Shown: positions 34,190 through 43,665 of the stretch, piece after piece
How the letters are laid out: each line of letters starts with the position of its first letter
Numbering within the stretch: the stretch's first letter is position 1
Source: Segetibacter koreensis DSM 18137
GTDB lineage: Bacteria; Bacteroidota; Bacteroidia; Chitinophagales; Chitinophagaceae
Assembly: GCF_000374045.1 (NCBI RefSeq)
Contig: NZ_KB893337.1
Span: forward strand, 248,172-312,171
DNA length: 64,000 nucleotides
Direction of reading: 5' to 3'
Translations under genes and position numbers: made by a program
Notes under the pieces: model-generated
Databases searched by the model: none
Seen by the model: the letters and a program-made list of their open reading frames with translations, nothing else
What the model was told of the DNA's origin: nothing

Positions 34190-35329
34190 TTAATACTTCA
34201 TCATCAATTCGAGAAACTTCCTGTCGAGTTTATGCCCATGCCAGTCTTCGTAAGCAACATCTGTACGACCAGAATCCAATACGCCAAAATCTCCTATAAA
34301 ATTCCAAATAGCAAAGCCTATATTATTTGATGAAAGTATGCTAAGTACATCTGTAAACCAGGCAATGAAAACATCATGCGGCGTTTTATTCCAGCAACCA
34401 CATTCTCCGCAATGAACACCGACGCCCTTTTTGGTCAAATCAATCCATGGTTTATAATATTCTTCAAGCATGGCTTTGCTTAAGTATTTGTCCCCTACCT
34501 GCCCCGGCCATTTTGGTTCAGGCAGGTGCTCCGGATCTTTATTTGCCCAGGGGGCTTTGTAGTGAGAAATAGCATGAGGGTAGTAGCCTCTGCAACTCTG
34601 CGCAATATTCAAATCAATAATTTCAGGAATAATAGAATTACCAACATTATTGCCGTCTGCAATTACGAGAGCATCTTTGTCTTCTTTGCGTATTGCCTCT
34701 GCAGCATCTTTAGCAACTTTACGATAAATATCTCCTGGCACAGCGCTTGATTTTGAATGCTGGTCATTCATATCTTCACGCATGCTAGGCTCGTTAAGCA
34801 GATCAAAACTTATCTTCTTTGAAGAAACATTCTTAAAGCGTTTTGCCCACATTGCCCAATGAAAGTAAAATGCTTTTTGCGCTTCAGAGTCTATCCATAA
34901 GTTATAGGGTTCATGAAAGCCGGCATTAATGCAATAGCCGGGTGCGCGGTGAAGATTAAGACTCACATGCATATTGTATTTATGCGCCATGTCGACCAAT
35001 TTAACAATACGGTCAACTGCTTCTTCATTTATATTATACACTTCTGCAGGTGTAATGTTTCGGCTACGATCAAAAGTAAGATAGTAAGGATAGGCTATTG
35101 GAATTCTTACAAAATCAAATCCCCAATCTCGCATCCACATAAAATGCTCTTCTGTTGTAGGTTTGCTGGCAGATGTGGGATTAGGAGAAAAAAAATCAAG
35201 CAGGTTAAAACCTTTCCAACGTGGAAGTTTATTTTGAGTAGCTTGCCATGAGGCAACAGCCGCTATTTCAGATAAAGCCAATCCGGCGGAAACAAGGCCT
35301 GCCTTTTTTACAAATGTTCTGCGTTTCAT
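34190..35329 (-). CDS. Glycoside hydrolase family 5-like enzyme, Tat-type signal
   Basis: 379 residues with an N-terminal twin-Arg signal (MKRRTFVKKAGLVSAGLALS). TIM-barrel GH5 features: FVRIPIAYPYYL, HVSLNLHRAPGYC, acid/base Glu180 in FDLLNEPSMRE and candidate nucleophile Glu309 in VGVHCGECGCWN. GH5 members are retaining endo-glucanases, mannanases and others; subfamily and substrate are not clear. Likely periplasmic. Monocistronic, divergent from the K+ channel gene. Confidence 0.9.
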   Translation of the reverse strand: MKRRTFVKKAGLVSAGLALSEIAAVASWQATQNKLPRWKGFNLLDFFSPNPTSASKPTTEEHFMWMRDWGFDFVRIPIAYPYYLTFDRSRNITPAEVYNINEEAVDRIVKLVDMAHKYNMHVSLNLHRAPGYCINAGFHEPYNLWIDSEAQKAFYFHWAMWAKRFKNVSSKKISFDLLNEPSMREDMNDQHSKSSAVPGDIYRKVAKDAAEAIRKEDKDALVIADGNNVGNSIIPEIIDLNIAQSCRGYYPHAISHYKAPWANKDPEHLPEPKWPGQVGDKYLSKAMLEEYYKPWIDLTKKGVGVHCGECGCWNKTPHDVFIAWFTDVLSILSSNNIGFAIWNFIGDFGVLDSGRTDVAYEDWHGHKLDRKFLELMMKY

Positions 35330-35701
35330 GCAATCGTTTAAATTAAATGTATTTAATTATTAATAAAAGTCGTGTTGCGACTGAGTTTACAAAATGGTAA
35401 AGTACGCTATTATTTAAAATATTGGAGAGCAATTTTTCCATCCCAAAAAGTGATAAGGATGTACCGAGGAAGAACAGTCTGCAAAAAACATCTACATCAT
35501 TTTTGCTATGGTTGTAATCTTTTAGCTTGTTTAGAAAATTAATATTAAAAATCCCAACAGGCTTATGGAAAGATAATATTTTTGTACGTCAGCTTTACCC
35601 CATAACTTATATAAAGCAATCAACAGAAATAACGTGTGGATGATTGTTGATAAATTTACCAGTTTTTAAGACAACTGCTATTTTCTTTATTAATCCTGAT
35701 A
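35330..35701. other. Divergent intergenic region (GH5 / Kir channel)
   Basis: 372 bp. The only element I can point to is TATTTTTG at 35577-35584. No ORF or RNA gene seen. Confidence 0.35.
35577..35584 (+). promoter_or_regulatory. Candidate -7 element of the Kir channel gene
   Basis: TATTTTTG matches TAnnTTTG exactly, about 118 bp before the ATG at 35702; no clear -33 partner. Confidence 0.3.
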
Positions 35702-36667
35702 ATGATGATCTCTACAAAAAAAGTCAATACTTCTTCCAAAGCTAATCCCGACACCGGCTTTGGAGTACAGGCAAACCAGATAGGCGGAAGGTTTGTAAAT
35801 AAAGACGGTTCTTTTAATATGAAAAAAGACGGTTTGCCAATTCTAAATCGTATTAGTTTTTACTCCAACCTTTTAGAGTTATCGTGGACACAGTTCTTTG
35901 CATTTATTCTTCTTTTTTATCTCCTTGCAAATATTGTTTTTACAATATTATATTTATTGGCAGGGTACAATGAGCTACAAGGATTGATTGCAACAACAAT
36001 GTGGGGAAGAGCGAAAGAAATATTTTTCTTTAGCACAGAAACATTTACAACTGTAGGATATGGAAGAGTTAATCCTATAGGCGATGAGGCACATCTGATT
36101 GCTTCATTAGAGTCGATGACAGGCTTTTTATCATTTGCATTATTAACAGGTTTGCTTTATGGAAGATTTAGTCGTCCAAAGGCTTATATCGCCTTTAGTG
36201 AAAATGCATTAATAAGTCCTTATAAAGATGGCATTGCTCTTATGTTTCGCATGGTTCCTTATAAAGTCTATCACGATTTAACAGATGCACAGGTAACCGT
36301 AAATCTTGCTTTTACAGAAATGGAAGAAGGCAAACCGGTGTATAAATTTTACCAACTGAAACTGGAACGGGAAAAGATAAATATTTTTAGCATGAACTGG
36401 ACAGTTGTACACCCTATAGATGAAGAAAGTCCGTTGCTTAATTTTACTAAAGATGATATGAAGCAGTCAGATCTTGAACTCTACGTGCAGGTTAGTGGCT
36501 TCGACAATATCTTTTCAAATATGGTGATGCACCGCAGCTCTTACACTTATGAAGAAATTATATGGGGTGCAAAATTTAGGCCTATGTATCATGAGTCTCC
36601 CGGCGGCAACACAACCATACTTGAATTGGATAAATTGAATGAATTTGAGAAAGTGAATTTGCCTTAG
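35702..36667 (+). CDS. Inward-rectifier (KirBac-type) potassium channel
   Basis: 321 residues. Two membrane helices (about 62-86 and 130-155) flank a pore loop with the K+ selectivity filter TTVGYG at 116-121. The C-terminal half is the immunoglobulin-like Kir cytoplasmic domain (AYIAFSENALISPYKDGIAL, MFRMVPYK, HPIDEESPLLNFT). It forms a tetrameric inner-membrane K+ channel. A short copy of its 3' end (GAATTGGATAAATT plus downstream) reappears at 40303, see the pseudogene entry there. Confidence 0.93.
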   Translation: MMISTKKVNTSSKANPDTGFGVQANQIGGRFVNKDGSFNMKKDGLPILNRISFYSNLLELSWTQFFAFILLFYLLANIVFTILYLLAGYNELQGLIATTMWGRAKEIFFFSTETFTTVGYGRVNPIGDEAHLIASLESMTGFLSFALLTGLLYGRFSRPKAYIAFSENALISPYKDGIALMFRMVPYKVYHDLTDAQVTVNLAFTEMEEGKPVYKFYQLKLEREKINIFSMNWTVVHPIDEESPLLNFTKDDMKQSDLELYVQVSGFDNIFSNMVMHRSSYTYEEIIWGAKFRPMYHESPGGNTTILELDKLNEFEKVNLP

Positions 36668-37529
36668 TTATACAAAGAGCTCACCCTTTAGAGATCGAAA
36701 CAATATAAATTATTTCTTTCACAACTGCAACTCCTTTACCCAATAATGCACATTAACTTTTTTTAATATTTTTATTAAAAACCCATTAAAATCTCAAAGC
36801 AATATTGCATTAGCAAATCATTAACAATACATTTGTGCACCTGATTATATTGATTTTCTTCTTCTTTTTTTTCAGGATACTCACTTTGGAAAACGCATAA
36901 TTGCAAAATTTGCAGAAAAGATGGTCATTTATTCTTATTTAAAATAACCTGTTTAACGAAATAGATTGAACAATATACAAATATGAAACAAGAGGAATAG
37001 AAGCTGTAGAGAAAGCTAAACAAGACCCAACCCGTTATTACTCTGGCATATACAAGGTTTAGTCAAAACTGCTTAAAGCATAAAAACCAAAATGAAAACA
37101 GAATTATACTGTAACCGATTATCTTCTTTGTTAGAACATTCTCCGCCTACTTTCTAACTATTTTTTCTTTTCGAGCTTCATCCACGACGCTGCCTTACGA
37201 TTTTTTTTCTCTTAAGAAAGGCACATAGGAAATTATTTGCGCTAAATTAAAAATTGCATAGGTCTGACTCCTAAGCTACTGCTTTGCCTGTCTGTGAGAC
37301 ACCTGCCCTAATTACCTTCTAAAAAAAACAAGAAATGAATATTGATTTACTCATTTTTTCTTGCGGCACAACATTGTGCCCCAAACATTTCATATACCAT
37401 ACGTTTTCTCTTTCAGATAGTTCTCCGCCCTATTACACCTTACACCTTAATCTCTCTTCTTCTTTTGCTAAACGAGTAAAAAAATTCAAAAATTTTTATT
37501 TATTAACCATTACAATCAAACTATTTTAT
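36668..37529. other. Long leader region of the first T9SS gene
   Basis: 862 bp between the channel gene and the first T9SS cargo gene. It holds the promoter paralogous to that of the second cargo gene, then ~690 bp of leader without a convincing gene. A 30-codon open fragment at 36970-37062 (ending DPTRYYSGIYKV) reads like the tail of a protein but has no start. An in-frame 65-codon extension from ATG 37335 exists but lacks signal-peptide character. Confidence 0.5.
36762..36857 (+). promoter_or_regulatory. Promoter/leader element A (T9SS gene 1), paralogous to element B
   Basis: Contains TTG (36805-36807), a 20-bp spacer and TACATTTG (36828-36835), matching the Bacteroidota -33/-7 pattern, followed by the conserved CACCTGATTATATT. 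Aligned without gaps to 40426-40521, about 67 of 96 positions match by hand count, including 28 of 31 in TTAACA...TATATT. Confidence 0.65.
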
Positions 37530-40118
37530 ATGATCAAGTTTACCATATCCGGCTTTACCTACCCACAGTTGGGTAAGCGGTGCAATTATATTACGTCAAG
37601 AATTAAAATTTTTCTGACATTATTTGTCATTTTATTTATTTCTTCTTTTCAACTTTTTGCACAAGTAGCACCTGTCAACCCTCCTATAGGTGGATTTCAT
37701 ATTGATGGGGGGTTGAGGGCAAATACACCTACACTTGGTGTAGGTGACTGGGTAGTTGGTACACCGGCAGTTACTGGTGCTGGTGCTACAGGTGGATCTG
37801 TCTTCACCGATGCAGGAGCAACACAGCCTGGGCTTAATGCGAAACTTATTTCACCTAGGGATCCGTACAATAGCTCATCGGATATTATTTTTACTCAGGG
37901 TAGTAAATTCGATTATAATCCAAATAATTGGGCCTGGACTACCGGTGCTCCTCCAAATAAAGATGACATTAATAATGCTATGTACCTTGTTACTAAAGGG
38001 ACAAATGGCAATGACTGGTTAATTATGGGAGGGGACCGTTTATCAACTAATGGAACGAGCTATCTTGACTTTGAGTTATTTCAAAATACCGTAACCCGGA
38101 CAGGCAACGGTACCTCTGGCGCATTTACTTCTTCCGGAACACAAGGAGGCAGAACTGTGAATGACCTTGTTATTTCGATGGAATATAGCAATGGGGGAAG
38201 TAAGCCAATTGTATCTATTTATCAATGGCGCCTGGTGTCGTCTAACACTTATGACTACGTATTAATACCTTCAAGTACAGCCATTCCCACCGAACCTGGA
38301 AAAACAATAGGAGACTATGCATTTGCAGAAACCAACAGAACAGGTACCGAAAACGTACCTTTCAGCGCTTTTGGAAGCACTACCTATCAACAATTTGCTT
38401 TTGTTGAAGCCGCGGTTAATATGACCAAGATTATAAGCGCATTAGGAGACCCCTGTCTTGGCTTAAGTGTCAAAACCATTTTTATCAAATCTAAGGCTTC
38501 TAATTCTCTAAATGCAGCGCTTAAGGATGTGGTAGAGCCAATACAAGTTAGCATAAACTTTGGCTCAGCAACGATTGCATATGGAGGACCATACTGCCCA
38601 ACTGGTACTGCATCTGTAACACAAACAGGCGTTACGGGAGGTACTTATAGTTATGCTGCTAAATCACCGACCCCAAGTACCAACACGTTATCACTTAATA
38701 CAACCACAGGCGAAATAAATTTGGCAGCGAGCATGCCTGGCACTTATACTGTTACTTATACATACACTACAAATGGTTGTACTAAAACTGCAAAGGCTGA
38801 TGTTACCATTAACGCCAATCCAGCTGCACCAACCCTTGGCGGCGCAGATCCAACATGTTCAGACAATACAGGTTCCATCACCCTTACTGCGACTACAGGA
38901 TCTACCTATAGCTTTGATGCTGGTGCATATCTTGCTTATCCAACAGGTGGCTGGACGGGTTTGGCGGCTGGTTCTATGCATACGGTTTCTGAAAAAAACA
39001 GCGCTGGTTGTACCTCTCTTAATGCTTCCAGGACCATTGGTAATGTTGTGTCTACACCAGCTGCACCAACCCTTGGCGGCGCAGATCCAACATGTTCAGA
39101 CAATACAGGTTCCATCACCCTTACTGCGACTACAGGATCTACTTATAGCTTTGATGCTGGCGCATATCTTGCTTATCCAACAGGTGGCTGGACGGGTTTA
39201 GCGGCTGGTTCTATGCACACGGTTTCTGAAAAAAACAGCGCTGGTTGTACCTCTCCTAATGCTTCCAGGACCATTGGTAATGCTTTGTCTACACCAGCTG
39301 CACCAACCCTTGGGGGCGCAGATCCATCATGTTCAGACAATATAGGTTCCATCACCCTTACTGCGACTACAGGATCTACCTATAGCTTTGATGCTGGTGC
39401 ATATCTTGCTTATCCAACAGGTGGCTGGACGGGTTTAGCGGCTGGTTCTACCCACACAGTTTCTGAAAAAAACAGCGCTGGTTGTATCTCTCCTAATGCT
39501 TCCAGGACCATCGCTGCACAGCCATTAACACCACCAAGGCCTGCTGTAACTATAACAGAACCGACCCTATGTGGTACTTCCACAGCCACTATAACTATCA
39601 CATGTCCGCTTACTTACACTGCTAATGGTACTACTATCACCTATGAATACAAAAATGGAAACGGACCGTGGCAACAAAGTCCTGTATTTAGTGGCTTAAC
39701 AGCAGGCTCAGGCTTTAGCATTACAGTCAGAAATGCAACTACTCTTTGTGAGTCTGCTGCAACCGATTGTAATAACTATTCTGGGTATACTTGCACACAG
39801 CCGACCTCTGCAACGCAAGCAAGGGCTGTAACCGTGATGCCAGCTATACAGCCTGAAACAAAAGTGACAGCTTATCCCAATCCTTTTAATGATAAAGTAA
39901 AGTTCTCTTTCAAACCTGCACTATCGGGCATGGGTTCCCTGGACTTATACAACATTATGGGACAAAAGGTTAAAACTGTTTTTCAAGGCCACGTTGAAGC
40001 AGGACAAGTACAAAATGTTGAATACGCTGTGCCTAACGCTCAACGTTCTAATCTGATTTACATTTTCAGAGTGGGCAACCAAAGATCAACTGGTAAGCTG
40101 ATTAATTTGAAAAGATAA
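37530..40118 (+). CDS. T9SS cargo protein 1 with three 79-residue tandem repeats
   Basis: 862 residues from ATG 37530, chosen because it gives a proper signal segment (KIFLTLFVILFISSFQLFAQ). The N-terminal ~330 residues are a beta-rich domain (GGLRANTPTLGVGDWVVG start). Then an Ig-like stretch and three near-identical 79-residue repeats (APTLGGADPTCSDNTGSITL ... WTGLAAGSMHTVSEKNSAGC), a SprB-like adhesin repeat type. The C-terminus is a T9SS type A sorting signal (YPNPFNDKVKFSF, SLDLYNIMGQKV, IYIFRVGNQRSTGKL). It should be exported across the outer membrane by the type IX system and surface-attached or released. Adhesin-like role inferred. Confidence 0.88.
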   Translation: MIKFTISGFTYPQLGKRCNYITSRIKIFLTLFVILFISSFQLFAQVAPVNPPIGGFHIDGGLRANTPTLGVGDWVVGTPAVTGAGATGGSVFTDAGATQPGLNAKLISPRDPYNSSSDIIFTQGSKFDYNPNNWAWTTGAPPNKDDINNAMYLVTKGTNGNDWLIMGGDRLSTNGTSYLDFELFQNTVTRTGNGTSGAFTSSGTQGGRTVNDLVISMEYSNGGSKPIVSIYQWRLVSSNTYDYVLIPSSTAIPTEPGKTIGDYAFAETNRTGTENVPFSAFGSTTYQQFAFVEAAVNMTKIISALGDPCLGLSVKTIFIKSKASNSLNAALKDVVEPIQVSINFGSATIAYGGPYCPTGTASVTQTGVTGGTYSYAAKSPTPSTNTLSLNTTTGEINLAASMPGTYTVTYTYTTNGCTKTAKADVTINANPAAPTLGGADPTCSDNTGSITLTATTGSTYSFDAGAYLAYPTGGWTGLAAGSMHTVSEKNSAGCTSLNASRTIGNVVSTPAAPTLGGADPTCSDNTGSITLTATTGSTYSFDAGAYLAYPTGGWTGLAAGSMHTVSEKNSAGCTSPNASRTIGNALSTPAAPTLGGADPSCSDNIGSITLTATTGSTYSFDAGAYLAYPTGGWTGLAAGSTHTVSEKNSAGCISPNASRTIAAQPLTPPRPAVTITEPTLCGTSTATITITCPLTYTANGTTITYEYKNGNGPWQQSPVFSGLTAGSGFSITVRNATTLCESAATDCNNYSGYTCTQPTSATQARAVTVMPAIQPETKVTAYPNPFNDKVKFSFKPALSGMGSLDLYNIMGQKVKTVFQGHVEAGQVQNVEYAVPNAQRSNLIYIFRVGNQRSTGKLINLKR
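38821..39515 (+). repeat. Three tandem 237-bp repeats in T9SS gene 1
   Basis: Unit starts at 38821, 39058 and 39295 (exact 237-bp steps, each beginning CAGCTGCACCAACCCTTGG); the third is shortened at its end. Units differ by only a few bases, so they are recently duplicated or kept alike by gene conversion. Confidence 0.9.
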
Positions 40119-40143
40119 TATTGCTGTAAAGAACATTTGATTT

Positions 40144-40181
40144 AGGAGGCCGCCTCAAAAAATTTTGAGACGGCCTCCTTT
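40144..40181 (+). terminator. Terminator of T9SS gene 1
   Basis: Long stem AGGAGGCCGCCTCAAAA / TTTTGAGACGGCCTCCT with one mismatch and a minimal loop, followed by TTTTT. Confidence 0.85.
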
Positions 40182-40302
40182 TTATACTTTCATTAATAAG
40201 TTTCTCTGTACTTAGATATTTATACTTATTGAGAAATTATAGGAGCAACTATATTTAAGCCAGTTCCGGATAAATTTTTTGATTCACTTCGTCACCAATT
40301 TG

Positions 40303-40401
40303 GAATTGGATAAATTAGATGAAGTGGATATCATCTTGCTTCAAGAAAAGAACTACTTTAAATATATAGACAATATGATCTTTAATTTTTTACAACCCTA
40401 A
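40303..40401 (+). pseudogene. Remnant of a Kir-channel 3' end
   Basis: GAATTGGATAAATT..ATGAA matches the channel gene at 36623 (19 of 21 positions) in the same reading frame (LELDKLDEVD versus LELDKLNEFE), then continues to a TAA near 40399. With promoter element B downstream in the same order and similar distance as at the channel/T9SS gene 1 junction, it looks like the left edge of an old segmental duplication. Confidence 0.45.
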
Positions 40402-40425
40402 AAATTTAATTAGAAATTAAAGACC

Positions 40426-40521
40426 TTTAATGCTCTTATTAAAAGGCGATTAAATTTATACTTGAGCATTCCTTTAAGATTCTATTAACACTACATTTGT
40501 TCACCTGATTATATTAATTCT
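40426..40521 (+). promoter_or_regulatory. Promoter/leader element B (T9SS gene 2), paralogous to element A
   Basis: TACATTTG (-7) at 40492-40499 followed by TTCACCTGATTATATT. The upstream TTTAAT...TTATTAAAA at 40426 is exactly 66 bp before the -7, the same spacing as in element A. The -33 position has ATTCC instead of ATTGC. Confidence 0.6.
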
Positions 40522-40663
40522 TTCTCCTGGTGTTCTTCTTTTCAGGTGTCCAATTCCTGTGTATCGACTGATATAATTCAACCAATTCATACTGGAAAAA
40601 TCTTCAATGTTCTTTCGTGTTATCAACCCGGAATCCATAAACTTTTACACAAAAATTATCAAA

Positions 40664-43300
40664 ATGAAAAGAATTAAACCTGCTATGAAGTATTTATGTT
40701 GTGCCCTGTTGGGCATTTTGTTTTTTAGCAGTGCGCAGGCACAAAATGTCGATTTCAAACAACCACGAAATGGAAAGGAATCGCCATGGCCAATTGCGTG
40801 GGTTAATAGTGTCTTGAACAAGACGCATTCAACGTATGAAGAAGGCATGTCGGTTCCTCAAAGAATCATTATCACTGGCGTAAAACCTACTAGCGATGGT
40901 GAGCACACACTTACTTTTAAGCATGAAATTAGTAGAGGTACCGCTTTTGCCTACGACTTTCTAACTTCATGGGATCAGGCGGTGTCAACGAGTGGGGGGA
41001 AATTGGACCAGCTAATGTCAGCCGCCTGCAATGATGACAATACTACGTGCTCGGATTTAAGAAAAGGGTCGAACATAGTAGCAGGTCAAATTAATGACAA
41101 TGGAGGTGACCCGATAAACGGTCAGAGTATTTCTGATCGAATGGCTGCTTATGAAGCCTCTAATAGTGCACGGACGTTTAAAATTTATGGTGATGCCGGC
41201 TTTACCGGTATTCCTAGTATAAATTTAATTGCTTATGAGAAAATAGGAAATAACTGGTATGCTAACTATACTGTCAAATGGAATTCGTCCTCTTCAAGGG
41301 TTATGATTGAAGTTGCCGGCCATTTAGCTAAAACAGGAGATGGAACAGGTGAGACTTATACTTCTGGGGCCGGAACAATTAGCGGTGCTCCTTACCATTT
41401 TAAATTAGAAAAATTGGATGGTGCTTCCGTAGGATCCCGTGATAACCAAATTATGATTTCAAATTCTTCAACTACCACACCTTGCCCCGATATTGTTGCT
41501 AATAATCAGAACTTAACAGAATGTGAGACAAGTACTGTAGATCATACAGCTAAATTTAATTTATTTGCAACAGAAAATGACATTACAGGAAATGTAGATA
41601 ACGTGACGTTGGAATGGTATGACGACAATAGCAATCAAATAACTTCCACATCTTCCTACACAGCGTCTAACGGCACAATTGTATATGCTAAAGTGTTTCC
41701 TACTGATCACCCGGATTGCTTTGCTTTGGCGATCGTTACATTAAACGTAAATCCACAAGCAACTGTAAGCACAGGTTCACCTCAAACTATCTGCTCTGAT
41801 GGTACTGTTACATTAAATGGTTCAATCGGCGGAAGTGCCAACTCTGCAAAGTGGACAACAAACGGCGACGGTTCGTTTGACAATGATAGTAAACTAAACG
41901 CTATTTATACACCTGGTACTCAGGATAAGGCAAATTATTCAGTTACATTGACTCTTACAACTAATGATCCCGACGGGCCTTGTACAGCAACCCATGCTGA
42001 TGTTATGATCACTATCAATCCGCAAGCAACAGTTAGCGTCACCACTCCTGCTACTAAGAATTGTGCCGGTGGTATTGCTACCTACTCTTTGAGCGGCTCA
42101 ATAGGTGGCGGTGCTTCTTCTGCTACGTGGAGCACAAGCGGTGATGGAACTTTTAGTTCTACTACTAATCTTAACACAACCTACACTCCCGGCATTAAAG
42201 ATCTGCAAAAAGGAACAGTTGACATCACTCTGACTACGAATGATCCCGCCGGCCCTTGTGGATCTGCATCAACAAAAGCATCACTATCAGTCGCTCCATG
42301 TGGTCCTAATTATTCTTATACTCAGGGTTATTATGGTAACACCGGCGGTACAGCTTGTACGCCTGGAGGTGGTAAATCAACGAGCGCTTTAATTGCTCAA
42401 AGTATTCAAAATATGAGCAATGGCAAATTGTCTTTAGGCAGTCTCACAAGATCATTTACAATGGGGTCAACAACCACAGAGATTTCAAATTTGATAAAAT
42501 ATATGCCTGGTACTCAAGCCGCCGGACTAATTACTCCGAATACCGGCACTAATTTATTGACAAACATCACGAATAATCTTCCAAAATTAAACAGTGGTAA
42601 GATATCTAATATTCTTCTTTCGCAATCTATTGCACTCGCTTTAAACATAAGTATAACTGGGAATACTTTAGGAAGTTTTGTGTTACAGGACGGCTATTTG
42701 ACCACGATAACAAAATCTGGAACTTCATGTACATCGCCCGCAGCAACTTGTGCAACCGGTGGTACCTTAAGCAGCAAAAAGATTACAAGCAATACCACAC
42801 TGATGAACTTGTTAAAAGGCAAAACAGTTAATGATTTATTGGCAATGGCAAGTAGTGCATTAGGTGGAATTCTTCCAGCCAACGTTTCATATACCGATAT
42901 ATCAAGTGCAGTCGATGTAATTAATAATTCTTTTGACGGTGGCCGTTATGCCTTAGGCTATTTTGGGGTGCAAAAAACTTGCAGCAGTGTTCTAGCTAAA
43001 CCCGCATCGAATTATGTGACAACTGATCCAACCAGTAAAGACATTAGTGTTTCTGCTTACCCAAATCCTTTTACAAACCAGGTTAAATTCACTATTCAAT
43101 CTCCTGTTTCCGGCAAGGGTTCTTTGGATATCTATAATCTTTTAGGACAAAAGGTTTACAGCGTTTACAAGGGATATGTTTTAGCAGGAAGAAAAGAAAC
43201 AATAGAACTTAATGTTCCTTCTAAAAATAGTGGCAACCTGATCTATTCTTTTAAAGTAGGTGGTCATCAGGTAAATGGAAAACTTATACAGAATAAATAA
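40664..43300 (+). CDS. T9SS cargo protein 2, Ig/PKD-like
   Basis: 878 residues from ATG 40664, giving a signal peptide (YLCCALLGILFFSSAQAQ); an ATG at 40607 adds 19 unlikely residues. An N-terminal ~270-residue beta domain is followed by Ig-like or PKD-like repeats (NPQATVSTGSPQTICSDGTV and NPQATVSVTTPATKNCAGG, both with TLTTNDP), a middle segment starting YSYTQGYYGNTGGTACTPGG, and a C-terminal T9SS type A signal (AYPNPFTNQVKFTI, SLDIYNLLGQKVYS). Surface-exposed or secreted. The C-terminal domain and promoter are clearly related to those of T9SS gene 1; the rest is not. Confidence 0.88.
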   Translation: MKRIKPAMKYLCCALLGILFFSSAQAQNVDFKQPRNGKESPWPIAWVNSVLNKTHSTYEEGMSVPQRIIITGVKPTSDGEHTLTFKHEISRGTAFAYDFLTSWDQAVSTSGGKLDQLMSAACNDDNTTCSDLRKGSNIVAGQINDNGGDPINGQSISDRMAAYEASNSARTFKIYGDAGFTGIPSINLIAYEKIGNNWYANYTVKWNSSSSRVMIEVAGHLAKTGDGTGETYTSGAGTISGAPYHFKLEKLDGASVGSRDNQIMISNSSTTTPCPDIVANNQNLTECETSTVDHTAKFNLFATENDITGNVDNVTLEWYDDNSNQITSTSSYTASNGTIVYAKVFPTDHPDCFALAIVTLNVNPQATVSTGSPQTICSDGTVTLNGSIGGSANSAKWTTNGDGSFDNDSKLNAIYTPGTQDKANYSVTLTLTTNDPDGPCTATHADVMITINPQATVSVTTPATKNCAGGIATYSLSGSIGGGASSATWSTSGDGTFSSTTNLNTTYTPGIKDLQKGTVDITLTTNDPAGPCGSASTKASLSVAPCGPNYSYTQGYYGNTGGTACTPGGGKSTSALIAQSIQNMSNGKLSLGSLTRSFTMGSTTTEISNLIKYMPGTQAAGLITPNTGTNLLTNITNNLPKLNSGKISNILLSQSIALALNISITGNTLGSFVLQDGYLTTITKSGTSCTSPAATCATGGTLSSKKITSNTTLMNLLKGKTVNDLLAMASSALGGILPANVSYTDISSAVDVINNSFDGGRYALGYFGVQKTCSSVLAKPASNYVTTDPTSKDISVSAYPNPFTNQVKFTIQSPVSGKGSLDIYNLLGQKVYSVYKGYVLAGRKETIELNVPSKNSGNLIYSFKVGGHQVNGKLIQNK

Positions 43301-43665
43301 TTAAGGTTTTTATATTTTTAAGAGGCTGTCTCAAAAGGTCAGCCTCTTATGTTTTTATTCAATTCCGCTGAAGCAGACCCAGATGTCATTGAAAATTTTA
43401 AAAGCCCACCTTTGCCTTTGACCCATTTGTTCTAACTGGCTAGTGAGTTTTTAGAGGTGAATGATTTTATATTAGATGTAAAAGCAGTTTCAATAAATTC
43501 CTATACTTTTTGTTCTTTATCTTACTACTAATTTCACAGCTGGTGTTTTTAATAAAGTACCAAAAACAACGTTTTATATTATTAAAGTAATTAAGCAAGG
43601 TCCGTAAGTAAAAAAGTGATTTATAGCAATGATGAAGAATTTTAAATAACCAATCTTAGTCAAAA
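43301..43665. other. Intergenic region after T9SS gene 2
   Basis: 365 bp; a terminator at its start, otherwise no ORF, RNA gene or repeat that I can support. Confidence 0.4.
43320..43348 (+). terminator. Terminator of T9SS gene 2
   Basis: 9-bp stem AAGAGGCTG / CAGCCTCTT with an 11-base loop TCTCAAAAGGT, 19 bp after the stop. The AGAGGCTG core recurs in the terminator at 60436-60481. Confidence 0.65.

Larger units (their letters stand above)
40119..40663. other. Intergenic region between the two T9SS genes
   Basis: 545 bp that contain, in order, the terminator of gene 1 (40144-40181), a remnant of the K+ channel 3' end (40303-40401), and promoter element B (40426-40521). Confidence 0.6.

Noticed and set aside
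37335-37529. N-terminal extension of T9SS gene 1 from ATG 37335
   Set aside because: The 65 residues lack signal features and would bury the true signal peptide starting at 37530.
38773-39601. Alternative-frame ORFs on both strands in the T9SS repeats
   Set aside because: Shadow frames of the 237-bp coding repeats; low complexity, no signal or family.
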